Source: Perkinsus olseni
Lineage: Eukaryota; Perkinsozoa; Perkinsida; Perkinsidae
Direction: 5' to 3'
DNA length: 53,852 nt
NCBI GenBank assembly: GCA_013115135.1
Contig: JABANP010000371.1
Location: 1 to 53,852 of the forward strand
Under the pieces are notes generated by a model. The model ran no database searches, was not told where the DNA came from, and worked only from the letters and a program-made list of their open reading frames with translations. The position numbers and the translations under genes were made by a program. Of this stretch, positions 22,382 through 32,200 are shown piece after piece. Every line of letters starts with the position of its first letter. The stretch's first letter is position 1.

Positions 22382-23572
22382 TCACCAGGGGGGTCCCACA
22401 AGAGAAGAGCTGTCGAGCTTCGTATTGAAGTTCGTCGACCTGTAGTCGGGGACAACCCAGGAACGACCGTTAGTGCTAGGGACCATACTATAGGGGACGT
22501 TATAGGCAGACGCGACACAGTCATCCAGCCGAATAACAATAGAGAGAGTCTGCTGTTGCTGATGGAACACCAAAGACCCGCCTGATTTCTCGTTAATGGA
22601 GACATAGAAGCTTCCCTCTGGGTGACCCGACGACGGTGGTGCAGGAGGTCTAGTTGCCGGCGCACGTGTAGTTGCCGGGGCGCGGGGAGTAGTTGCCGGG
22701 GCGCGGGGAGTAGTGTGGACCGGTGGAGGCCTCTCCGTTGGGCCTGGTACGGGACGAGTGGGACCACTGGCCAACCAGCACTTCCACGGAGACCCACTGG
22801 CTGCGTTGATAACAATGTCGCTCATGAGAACATCATTGTTGGACTCGACGTGGAAGCTGTCGAAGAAGGTGGTAGTCACTCCGCAGGCAGCCAGGCGTGC
22901 CTTGAAGTCAGTAGAGCTGTAATCAGGCGCCAACCAGTACTCGTGGTCAGAACCCTGGATGGGGGTCATGGTGTAGGGGACGTTATCAGCAGAAGCACTA
23001 CAGCTGCCAAGCGTGGCGCTGATGCGGAAAACCTTTTTATCTTGCTCAAAATCCAAACGACCGTATTGGCCTGTCCCTCTGCAACCGTAGGCGCCGATAG
23101 GATACACCTGCGCCACAGGCCTTGGAGTCGGAGTAGTAGTCGCTGGTGCCGTGGGGGCGGGGGTGCTAGCTAACCAGAACTCCCATGTTGACCCGCTGCC
23201 AACGTTAACGGTAATGTCGCTCATCGACACACCGTCCCTGGACTCGACCCGGAGCCTGTTGAAAGAGTCACCATGAATAGTAGAGTACCCGCAGTTGTTG
23301 ACGGCCGTCTTGAAGTTAGTCGAGCTGTAGTCTGGTTCCACCCAGAACTCGTTGCCAGAACCACCGATAGCCGTCATGGTATAGGGGACGTCGGCAGAAG
23401 CGCTGCAGCGACCGAGGGTTACGCTCACGCTCACGGTCTGTTGGTCGGCAGCAAAGACCAGATTACCACCAGAGTCAGCGGACGCTCTGCAAGCGTAGCG
23501 GCCCGCAGGATGGGAGGCACGAGCGCTTGCGATGAGGCTTAGGCAACCGATTATAGAGGAGAGGTAGCCCAT
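22382..23572 (-). CDS. Secreted three-repeat, mucin-like glycoprotein
   Basis: Single exon. I chose the ATG at 23572 because it opens a signal peptide (MGYLSSIIGCLSLIASARAS), and a CCCTCCCTCGCAG acceptor lies about 25 bases upstream. The frame stays open further upstream but looks non-coding. Three homologous domains of about 115 residues each begin P-x-G-x-(Y/F) and share CSASA(D)NVPYTM and DYSST(N/D)F motifs. Thr/Pro-rich linkers (APTAPATTTPTPRP; TTPRAPATTPRAPATTRAPA) look O-glycosylated. The third copy stops early at GPPW, about 45 residues short; right there a run of six C would, with one base lost, restore a few more residues of the repeat (CVPKKSDSIVTV). So either a natural truncation or a frameshift. 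Secreted or surface protein; family not recognised. Confidence 0.8.
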   Translation of the reverse strand: MGYLSSIIGCLSLIASARASHPAGRYACRASADSGGNLVFAADQQTVSVSVTLGRCSASADVPYTMTAIGGSGNEFWVEPDYSSTNFKTAVNNCGYSTIHGDSFNRLRVESRDGVSMSDITVNVGSGSTWEFWLASTPAPTAPATTTPTPRPVAQVYPIGAYGCRGTGQYGRLDFEQDKKVFRISATLGSCSASADNVPYTMTPIQGSDHEYWLAPDYSSTDFKARLAACGVTTTFFDSFHVESNNDVLMSDIVINAASGSPWKCWLASGPTRPVPGPTERPPPVHTTPRAPATTPRAPATTRAPATRPPAPPSSGHPEGSFYVSINEKSGGSLVFHQQQQTLSIVIRLDDCVASAYNVPYSMVPSTNGRSWVVPDYRSTNFNTKLDSSSLVGPPW

Positions 23573-24230
23573 GTGAGAAAGTTGTAAAAATTCCTGCGAG
23601 GGAGGGATATCAGGAGGAAAGTAACCAGTAGAAGCTGGAGACGGGTTGCAATGCTTCGGCAGCCGGAGACTGTCTCGGAGAGACCGTCTCTCGCTTGACG
23701 TGGCGCGCCCGTCTTGCGCCAGTCTCCGACAGGGAATCGCCATGCAGACGCCACCGACCCTCAACGCCATCTCCAATTCAAAATTTTCATTTGGTGTCGC
23801 GGGCACTTAAGACTTTTAAGTTAGCAGCTGCAGGTGAGGACCAAGAGACCCTGCGCAAAGCCTCAGGGACGGGCTGCCGTCCCGCGACAGGCAGAGACTG
23901 TCTCGAAGGGCCCAGCTCGCCCAGTCTCGGATAGGAACTTGCCACGCAAACGCCAGCGATGATCGCTGAGCGATCCCTAGCGCCATCCTGAAGATGTTTA
24001 TTAGGTGTCGCCCACATTTTTTGGGCTAAGAAGTTCGGGTGAAGTCCAAAGGGGCCTCGAACGAAGTCGCAGAGACGGGCGTCTCAAAAACGGCGTCTCA
24101 GAGACGCGACGTCTTCAGGGGCTAGACGAGACGCTCACCGGGGATACCCTCGGCTGGAGTCTCCTGAATCCCCTTTATCCTCCGAGACTGGGACTGTAGG
24201 CGCCTTTCAGTTTTCTATTAATTTGCCGCG
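23573..24230. promoter_or_regulatory. Shared divergent promoter with duplicated module
   Basis: The 660 bases between two divergent secreted-protein genes contain two diverged copies of a module of about 150 bp (about 23655-23810 and 23885-24020). Both run AGTCTC(C/G)GA..AGG..., GCCA(T/C)GCA(G/A)ACGCCA, AGCGCCAT or ACGCCAT, then TTTGGTGTCGC / TTAGGTGTCGC. A third stretch at 24065-24170 keeps only GAGACG/CGTCTC elements. GAGAC or GTCTC occurs over a dozen times, often as inverted pairs. Near the subtilisin ATG is a probable SL acceptor, GCGCCTTTCAG. Confidence 0.5.
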
Positions 24231-25514
24231 ATGAAACTTCTCTCTTTCGTTCCGCTCATAGCCGCATCGAGCGCCACAGAAGTTTACGACAGCCAGACTA
24301 TCGTGTCGATCACTTCCGATGATACCTTCGTCGACGTCAAGGACATCCCGCAGCGCCTCGAAGCCGCCAAGCTCGCGTCCAACACTGCTATGGCAGCCTT
24401 CCTCAAGACGGCAACAATCAAGACTCTGAAGTACTCGGGCTTGCAGGTGGTCTCTACCTCCGACGACACGGTGAGCTGCACCGCTCTCTGTGACTACGTG
24501 AAGGACGCTGCCTCTAAGCTACACGATCTGGAGTACGATTGCGCCCCTAACTACGCCACCAAGGAGGAGACCACCGGCAACAAGCTCGGCGTGAATGATC
24601 CTAACGCTAAGCATCAGAAAGCATTCGAGAGGATGAAGATGAAGGAAGTTTGGGAAAAGGCTGCGCCCTACGCGAGGCAGACCGTGAGCGTAGCTGTTAT
24701 GGACAGCGGCCTCAACTTCAGTGATCCTGACCTCGCCCCTTACCGAGGTATCTTCCGCAAGAAGAGCGGTGGGATCATCGACGGTGGCTGGAACTTCGTG
24801 AACGACACCTCGAACTTCTCCTCGGTCAATCAGCATGGCCAGATGTGTGCCAAACTTATCGCCTCCCGGAGGAATGATAACCACGATATGGCCGGCATGT
24901 CAAACCATGTGCGTTTGGTGTCTTTGAGAACCCAAAAAGAAAATGGGTATGGTAGCTGGTGGCATATGGCTGAGGCTATGGAGATGGCGGTCGATATCGG
25001 AGTTGATATCGTATCAATCTCACTGGGTGAGTTCATATCAAGGAGCTTCGCGGACCAGGTCCTCGGCAAGGCCTTCAAAGCAGCTACTGACCAGGGTATC
25101 ATTGTCGTCGCCTCCGCCGGTAACGATGGACTGCCAGCTGATACGCATTACCCATGCCCGATTCCCGGCGTGCTCTGTGTGGCTGCCCTCGCCTACCAAG
25201 ACACTCTAAACCTAACTTCCTGGAGCAACTACGGTGGTTACGTTGACATCGCTGCCTACGGCTCGTTCGTCTACACTGGCAATGGTGATTACGCCTCGGG
25301 GACGTCCTTCTCCTGTCCCATCGTCTCTGGAGCAGCCGCGCTTATGCTTTCTATGGGCGTTAAGCCCAAGTACGTTGCTGGGATCCTCGCTCACAACGTC
25401 GATCGGTTCACCACCCCTGGCATGCCCTTGAAGAAGAACGCTGGTGCTCTCAACCCGCTGAAAGCCGTCGAGATGGCCATTGACTTCCCGGTCCTGAGAG
25501 GATACCGCCGATAA
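24231..25514 (+). CDS. Secreted subtilisin-like serine protease (S8)
   Basis: 427 residues, single exon. The ATG at 24231 opens a signal peptide (MKLLSFVPLIAASSA), and an SL-type acceptor (CCTTTCAG) lies 21 bases upstream. A propeptide region of about 120 residues (residues 20-140) precedes the catalytic domain. The triad is intact: Asp158 (VAVMDSGLNF), His202 (QHGQMCA), Ser359 (SGTSFSCPIVSG); the oxyanion Asn298 is in ASAGNDG. Two N-glycosylation sequons (NDTS, NFSS) lie near residue 191. Secreted endopeptidases of this family are known from Perkinsus (perkinsin) and are thought to act on host proteins during infection of molluscs; that role here is inference. It is complete and apparently active. 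It shares a promoter region with the divergent three-repeat secreted protein. Confidence 0.95.
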   Translation: MKLLSFVPLIAASSATEVYDSQTIVSITSDDTFVDVKDIPQRLEAAKLASNTAMAAFLKTATIKTLKYSGLQVVSTSDDTVSCTALCDYVKDAASKLHDLEYDCAPNYATKEETTGNKLGVNDPNAKHQKAFERMKMKEVWEKAAPYARQTVSVAVMDSGLNFSDPDLAPYRGIFRKKSGGIIDGGWNFVNDTSNFSSVNQHGQMCAKLIASRRNDNHDMAGMSNHVRLVSLRTQKENGYGSWWHMAEAMEMAVDIGVDIVSISLGEFISRSFADQVLGKAFKAATDQGIIVVASAGNDGLPADTHYPCPIPGVLCVAALAYQDTLNLTSWSNYGGYVDIAAYGSFVYTGNGDYASGTSFSCPIVSGAAALMLSMGVKPKYVAGILAHNVDRFTTPGMPLKKNAGALNPLKAVEMAIDFPVLRGYRR

Positions 25515-26260
25515 GTTTCAACTTTACATACTTCTGTCTTAACAAGGCAGGCCCGATTCAGTTTTTTAGCGCAACTTGAACGCGGCACCTATTCGCCTAT
25601 CTATTAGGTCCTATATTCAGCTTAAGCCCAGAACTGCTGGCTCTTTACTTTCCTTACTGGTTCATCTAATATCATCGTTAGCAACACTGTCCAGTAGCTA
25701 GGAAACCCAGCAAGTCTGTTGTTGCGTTTGCTAGTGCAACGGTATGACGGGGGACACAGGATGGTTGTCTGATTACAACGCGTTTACCACGCCCGTAAAA
25801 TCAAGTGTATCAGTATTTGCGCTGGTACCCGCATTATTATTGCTTTGTCATGAATAGACTGCCCAGCCGTGATTTCATCTAGTGTGTCCGCGGTACAATG
25901 GGGATAGGACCCGCGATAATAAGATAACGAATCATAATTTCTGCGGCCCGCCTCCCGTCGCCAATCACTACTCCATCACTCCCGTAGGAACTATGGTTCA
26001 GCCCGTAACCTCTATACCGTGTTACTAAGGCAAGAAGTAAACTATAGTCAGTTTAGGATCGAGGTTTCTTTTTTCACCGCATGAGTAACAATAACCTTGC
26101 CAAAGTTACCTTGGCGTTTCCTGGAAGTTTCATATTCTTTATCAGCGGATTGCTCGGCAAGGAGCCGTCTTTCGCTAAGATCAACGCCGTTGGACAAGCG
26201 GTCAAACTGCAACCAAAGCTGCCCGCAGGACCAGTGGAAAAAGCGTTCCACAAGAGACAT
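25515..26260. other. Convergent intergenic spacer
   Basis: Between the subtilisin stop and the IFT144 stop. No coding frame, RNA gene or repeat recognised; it should hold both 3' UTRs. Confidence 0.5.
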
Positions 26261-29200
26261 TCATGATCGATTCTCATGCGTGCTCATCGTCCGCGTGAAG
26301 CTTCGCTTGAACTTCTCCGCCTCTTCAAGTGCATCTTCGGGACTCAACTTGGTCACAGCCGATGCCGCCAACTCCTCACTACACATCGGGCAAACAATAG
26401 ACTTCTCATGTGCCTATGGAGAAGCAGGGATACTAATCGACGAAGTCGAACCTAGCGCTCCGCAAAACAAAAGATACGCCCTGTTCTATGCACCATGCAA
26501 AGTAGAGAAAACTCAAGTTTCAGCGGAAAATTGACCAATACCATGATGATAGCCTACACGGCCAAAAATCTACATCGCTTAACTTTTCACAGCAAGGCAA
26601 ACCGAACAGGTTCGCTAGCGACCATCACAAAACTATCAGATTCTCGCTCACCATCATCCTCTCCAACGTCGAGTACCGCATCGGAAACAAACAGTTGCCA
26701 CAAGGGGACGACCAGTCCGACAGGACCACATGCAGTCCGGTCACCGCACAGAAGGGGACAATATTCTGGCAATGTCCGCAGCTCAGAGATGAGTCGGGCA
26801 GCGGCGTTGCACAGTATGGGCAGGGGGAGAGAGGCTCTTGGAACCCCTGCTGGTCTCCCTTCGGAGGCTTCCGCACAACAACTTCAATCTTCTTTCTCAG
26901 CTGCTCCGGTATCTGCACGCAAATCGACACGCGCTAACCAACGGCCTTCACCACCTTTTTGTCCTGAGAATCTCACAATCGGGCGCAATCAGAAAACAGC
27001 GTAAATATTGAAGGAGCAATAACGAGACCTCGCGACTACTGGTCAACTAACCAGTGACGCCCCACAGTCCACACACGTCCTCATCGGCGCTACTTTAACA
27101 ACTGTTCGCACCCGATTCCTCAATTCAGCATCTCTCATCAGTTCACAGGCATAAGCATGGGCCTCCGCCTTCATACCACTCTTCATGCACTCGATCACAG
27201 CCGATGCTAAGGTTTGAGCTGCGTGCTTTCGGAAGGACTGCAGCACGTTGCCTGTGATCCGTAAGAAGCTCGAACGCCCCTGTCCAACCATCTCGCGATC
27301 ATCAGCCAACCCACCCTGGCAAATTCTCTTCAGCAAGAGCGCTGCGTTGACGTGCTCATCTAGCTGTGCTAGTGGCTTCACCAAAATGTAGCTTTGCAAC
27401 AGCATCAGGCGCTCCCACATCTCTCTCGGTATCCTCATCTTCAGCCGATCCAGGTCCTAACAAAGAGCCCTTGGTGTGGCCTAGTCGACGCTGCTGCTGT
27501 CACCTTGTAGGTTTTCAACAGTAGGGACTGAGCCGCTTTGTAACGGCCTTCGTCTTGTTCTCGCTTGGCGATGAGCATCGCTATACGGGCGGACTCTTCG
27601 TAATTACCCAACACTTGATGCAATTTATAGATACTCTGCGCCTGACAAGTAGTCATCACAACAATGGCGAGCCGAGGCCTAACACGTTCAGACTCGAGGT
27701 GCATTCAGTACAGCAGAATGACTATTACTCGGCGAGGACTACCAAGACTGCATTTGAAAATAACCAATACTTTGCGCCTGAACCCTAGCCACTAGAATAA
27801 TGGCGAGCCGGGGCCAAACAGGCACGGACTCAAGGTGCATTCAATACAGCAATACCAAGACTGCGTTAGAAAATACAGAATTCGCTTGCCTCCTATCCAG
27901 ATCAGTATCCAAAGCACCATCCCTCACTCATTCAGGTCTATCAGGAAACCATTCCCCATGCGAGAAGCTCACCTGGTGATATCCCAGCTCGTCATCTTCT
28001 AGTCCCGTATTGGCCCTCAGCAGATGGTCAACCAGGCGGTTCACCAACCCTTCGTCATGACATCGCCTAACCAGCAAGCAGTCAACCTTGCAGGCGTATC
28101 CTATGGGGAAGCGGAAACTCGGCTTCCATCGACTCTTGCGTGAGTGACGCAGCGAAAATGCAAATACGCCTTGGCTTCTCATAAAGTAACTCACCGCGCA
28201 GAGTGTCAGGTTATGGGCCGCAATAGCTAACAAATGATGTTTCGAATGTTTTTGTGGCACCAGAGCACCAAAATCTCAAGAAAATCCCCCCGACCATTCC
28301 CCGCTAGAGTTCGCAATCGTTGAGATACTGCAAAATAGCCACTCCTTCTCCACTAAGCGGAGCCCGATTCAGAATCGCAAGTTGCATTGGTAAACCGAGA
28401 GCGCTTCACCCTCACCCCGCTATGTCGATCGCCAAGTCCATATGCGGTGATAGCTTCCACAGACCCCCTCCAGCGACCGATGCGGCGGTATCGTCGACGG
28501 ACACGTTGGTTTGGTCCAGAGACAAACACAGCTCCATTGCTACTTCGTACCTGACCAGGACGGTCTATAACAGGCCGTCCCCAATGCCACCGTCAGCAGC
28601 CGCAGCAGTCGCGTTGTTCCGGTCAATTATACGCCTTGCCGGGTTGTCCTCGTCAAATTTCGCTCTAGGGCTCGCAACAGACCCCGCCCTACTCTCCGCA
28701 GAGAACGTAGTTCTTCGCAGCTTCCAGCGGGAGGTTCCTTTCCTTGTAATAACCAGCTACACTCCTATACCGCTCCCCGACCAACTCATCAGAGCCTTCA
28801 CTCTAAAAGCAACAGACTTTCATCCCTGTGAAGGCACTAGACTACGAATTGATCGACCAAGGCGGAGCGAAGCCTGAACGCATCAACTTTTCACTGCGAT
28901 GCGCGGCCAGTATCGACCTCAGTCGTCTACTGCTCATCACAGTTACTTCTTCCTTTCATCACTGTACAAAAATGGCTACCGTAGAATCCGTACCGTAACT
29001 CCCGCAACACGTATCCTAGAAAAACTGCCATTGAAGCCACCGCTGTTTCCGACCCAGCTCCTCACCTCCGCAAGAGTTCTCTCATACACCGGCATCTGAT
29101 CATGCCGAACCGCCATCTCAAACGCCATCTCATCCAGACGCGCCCTCGCCAGGAATTCAATCGACCCAGTGATGTCTCCCACCCTACGGCAGTAGTCGGC

Positions 29201-32200
29201 TACGATCTCCGCAGCTCCGGTCGACGATGCTATCCCTGATGAAGCTCACTACAACCACTGATGTAATGCGATTATTCTATGATTGTGTGGGGTCGACACA
29301 ATCCTCCTGTCCCCCAAGGCTAGTAGTATTCGCCTAGGGCAGGACTGACCAGCCTTTGGCTCCGATCAGAATGAACAGAGTCCGGCTCCAGTGATAACAC
29401 GTGCGCTGTTTCCATAACACAATTTAATTGCGTGTTCACTAGCTTCATCATACTAGCGTCGCGTCATTAACTCCAATTCTCTCGGCTACTCCTCGCTCTA
29501 CCTCGTTCACTATGAGCCCAAAATACCTATGTTGCGTTCTACATCCCTCAAGGTTCAACTATCTCCGCGTCGTTCGTGCTCCCTCTATCAGTTGGTAGAC
29601 CGAATCGAACGAGGCCAAACTTCGCCTACCTTTTCTTATCAAGTCCATTGCCTTCCGTGGGTCATTCAGTTGACTTTCATCGACCAGCAGCCTAACGATG
29701 GACTCCATGTCGCCGCCTTTCTCGTAGCTTGCTGCAGCTTCTTTAAAGAAGCCCCGCGCTTCCTTAGCCTTCGCATAGAGTAGATGTAACTTTGGAGTTG
29801 ATACCTGCATCAGTATCCAAGGTTGATGCTGGTTCTACACAGAGAGGAAAGATACCTGGTCCATCAACGGCTTCGCCGCATCGAAGTCCATGTCCTGAAT
29901 GTAAAGACTACAGGCTCGCTCAAGATTACCAAGGCGCTGATGCAACCTAAATGACCCAGGTTCAAACCCGGCACTCGTCATCGCACGAAATGACCTCCCA
30001 GCTAGCGAATATTGCTTCATCCTTTCCAGTATAGCCGCGCACTCGATCAGAACATCTTCCTCAGCAATCCTCTCGCACAGCCTAGCCGCCGGTTCATACA
30101 TACCACAATAGCACAGGCACCTACAGAGGAGAGAACCGCATCCAGTGAACGATGATTCGTCAAAGGCCAGGCGAAGATGGTGACGATCGCACAGCTACAG
30201 CCGATGATCGAAACGTCCAGGTTGAAGGGCTGAAGTACGCGACTATCTAAGCGCACTTGGTGAGTGCGGATGTGCACATAAGGTAAGTGGGTATATCCTA
30301 GTTATTGTTCCTTCATAGATGGGCGGCTGGGCCGAACTCCTGTGAGGTAGACAGCCCATGAGCTACTCTGGTACACACGCGACTATCTGCCATGTGCGCT
30401 CAGTGCAGCCACAAGGATAGTAAAGAATCTGAGACCCTGTTTCCAGAAGGAGCATCACCTGGCAAGTCCAGCGTTGCAAGCTCGAAAATGCTCCGCCGCA
30501 TCCTCAACCCTCGACTCATCCACCTCCCCTATCGCCTCTTTATAACTCGCCAGAGCCCCTTCGTAGTCTCCCTTATCTTCCAGACCCTAAGCCCCGCGGT
30601 CAACAGCATACTCAGCCCAAACGCCTACCATGGCAACATGGCGATGTATCATGGGAAGACGGCGTTGGTCGACAGTGGTGGCCAATCCCTTAGCTGACTC
30701 CCACATCTGGGAATCGCACATGACGTCCAGGGCCTCCCGAGGCGCACCCGCCCTCACGAAGGACTCGATCGCCGCCTAATGGAAAGGCTCCCACCGTGTG
30801 ACTTATACCATCATTAACCAAAGATTCCGATGACCCTACTCAGCAATAAGGAACGTGTTTTTTTGTAGGCAAGATGCGCATATTTTTGGTTTCTCGACAG
30901 CATGGATTTGAGCTGAAACTTTCGCAGGGCATAGCTATCATCACGAGCCATCGCATGTCGAGTCAAAACGGTCATATCCGAAACGGTTACTGATATATCT
31001 GGGCGAGCGAAAAATTGGCCCCCTCGAACCGTGCAGGTTTCAGACATTCCGGACCACACGTATATATCCCGTATGCCACAAAAATCAGTGATCAGCGACA
31101 CCGAGAAAGCTGTCGTAGCCAAGAGGCTGGCTGAAGAGGCTGAGAGCTTCGAAGTAGCAAAGTGGCACGGAAAGGACCACTGTACTATTACGGAGTACCT
31201 GGGGGACCCCTCCTAGGCCTTCCAGAGGAGGGGTGGGAAGTATGAGAAAAGCGTTACGCCGCAAGAGAAGAGGAAACCCAAGAGGGGGACTGCCAGAGCT
31301 CCTCCAGCCACCAATGAGGGGTTGTTGGATGCGGCAGGGGTGAGTAAAGGGAGCAAAACTTTTGCTGCAAAAGCGTAAGTACGTGCAAGGTGCTGAAGAG
31401 CATAGGAAAGGTCATGGAAGCCAACCCCAGGCCTTAATTGCCCAAGTTCCATAAGGAGAAGAAGGTGCAATGGACGAAGGATCACATGAAGACGGATTTC
31501 GCGAAGGTTCAGGGGACTGACGAGTCACGAGCCACGCTGGACGGCCCAGACGGGTGGGCCCGTGGGTGTCTTCAAAATGCTACCACCCTTCTGAGCCGAT
31601 CCAAGTGCCATCAAGGCGGCGGCGGGGTGGTGATTCGGGCAGGTATTTGGACGTGGGCGCCATTTTTCCCGGCAGTGTCTTTGCGCAATAGCATACATGT
31701 ATGGCAAAGGAATCGTCCGCAGGCGTTTCAAACCCGAGAACAAAGTAGAGACTCTTTGCTAGAGAGTATTTTGTACTTTTAGTAGTTGAAACCATGTGGC
31801 CTTTCTCTCGCGCTAAACCTCTCCAGGTTTCGTTGGATGCATCGAGGACGGTTGCAAAGATTTGCGATCTCGGATTCAGCCGAGTGGTGAACGGTGATGA
31901 TCCCGGCTGGCGGTTACAATCCATAGAAATGTATCACTATCGGCAAATTTTTTGGCTCCCCCAGGTACACTGTGTAGGACACCCAAGACGATGGCCCCAG
32001 AAGTACTACTACTGCAGAGGGGTGACTTCGGCTCTTATGCTCCGACAGTAGATTCGTGAAGTTTGGGGATACATGCGTGTTGCCAAGTGACGTTCGTATC
32101 TTTAGGGCTTACCTGGTGGCTGGAATACCAACCTCAGATCCAGAAATTGACAACTGTTGTCAATTTCAAGATTACACTTGATTAATTCTCAGTGGGACAT

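Noticed and set aside
28320..28877. Plus-strand open frame of 185 codons
   Set aside because: Antisense shadow of IFT144 exons; the minus strand carries matched WDR19 segments (YKERNLPLEAAKNYVLCGEY).
28966..28990. SL-like CGGTAGCCATTTT on the minus strand in IFT144
   Set aside because: Only about 15 of 21 positions match and it lies next to an exon end; likely chance.
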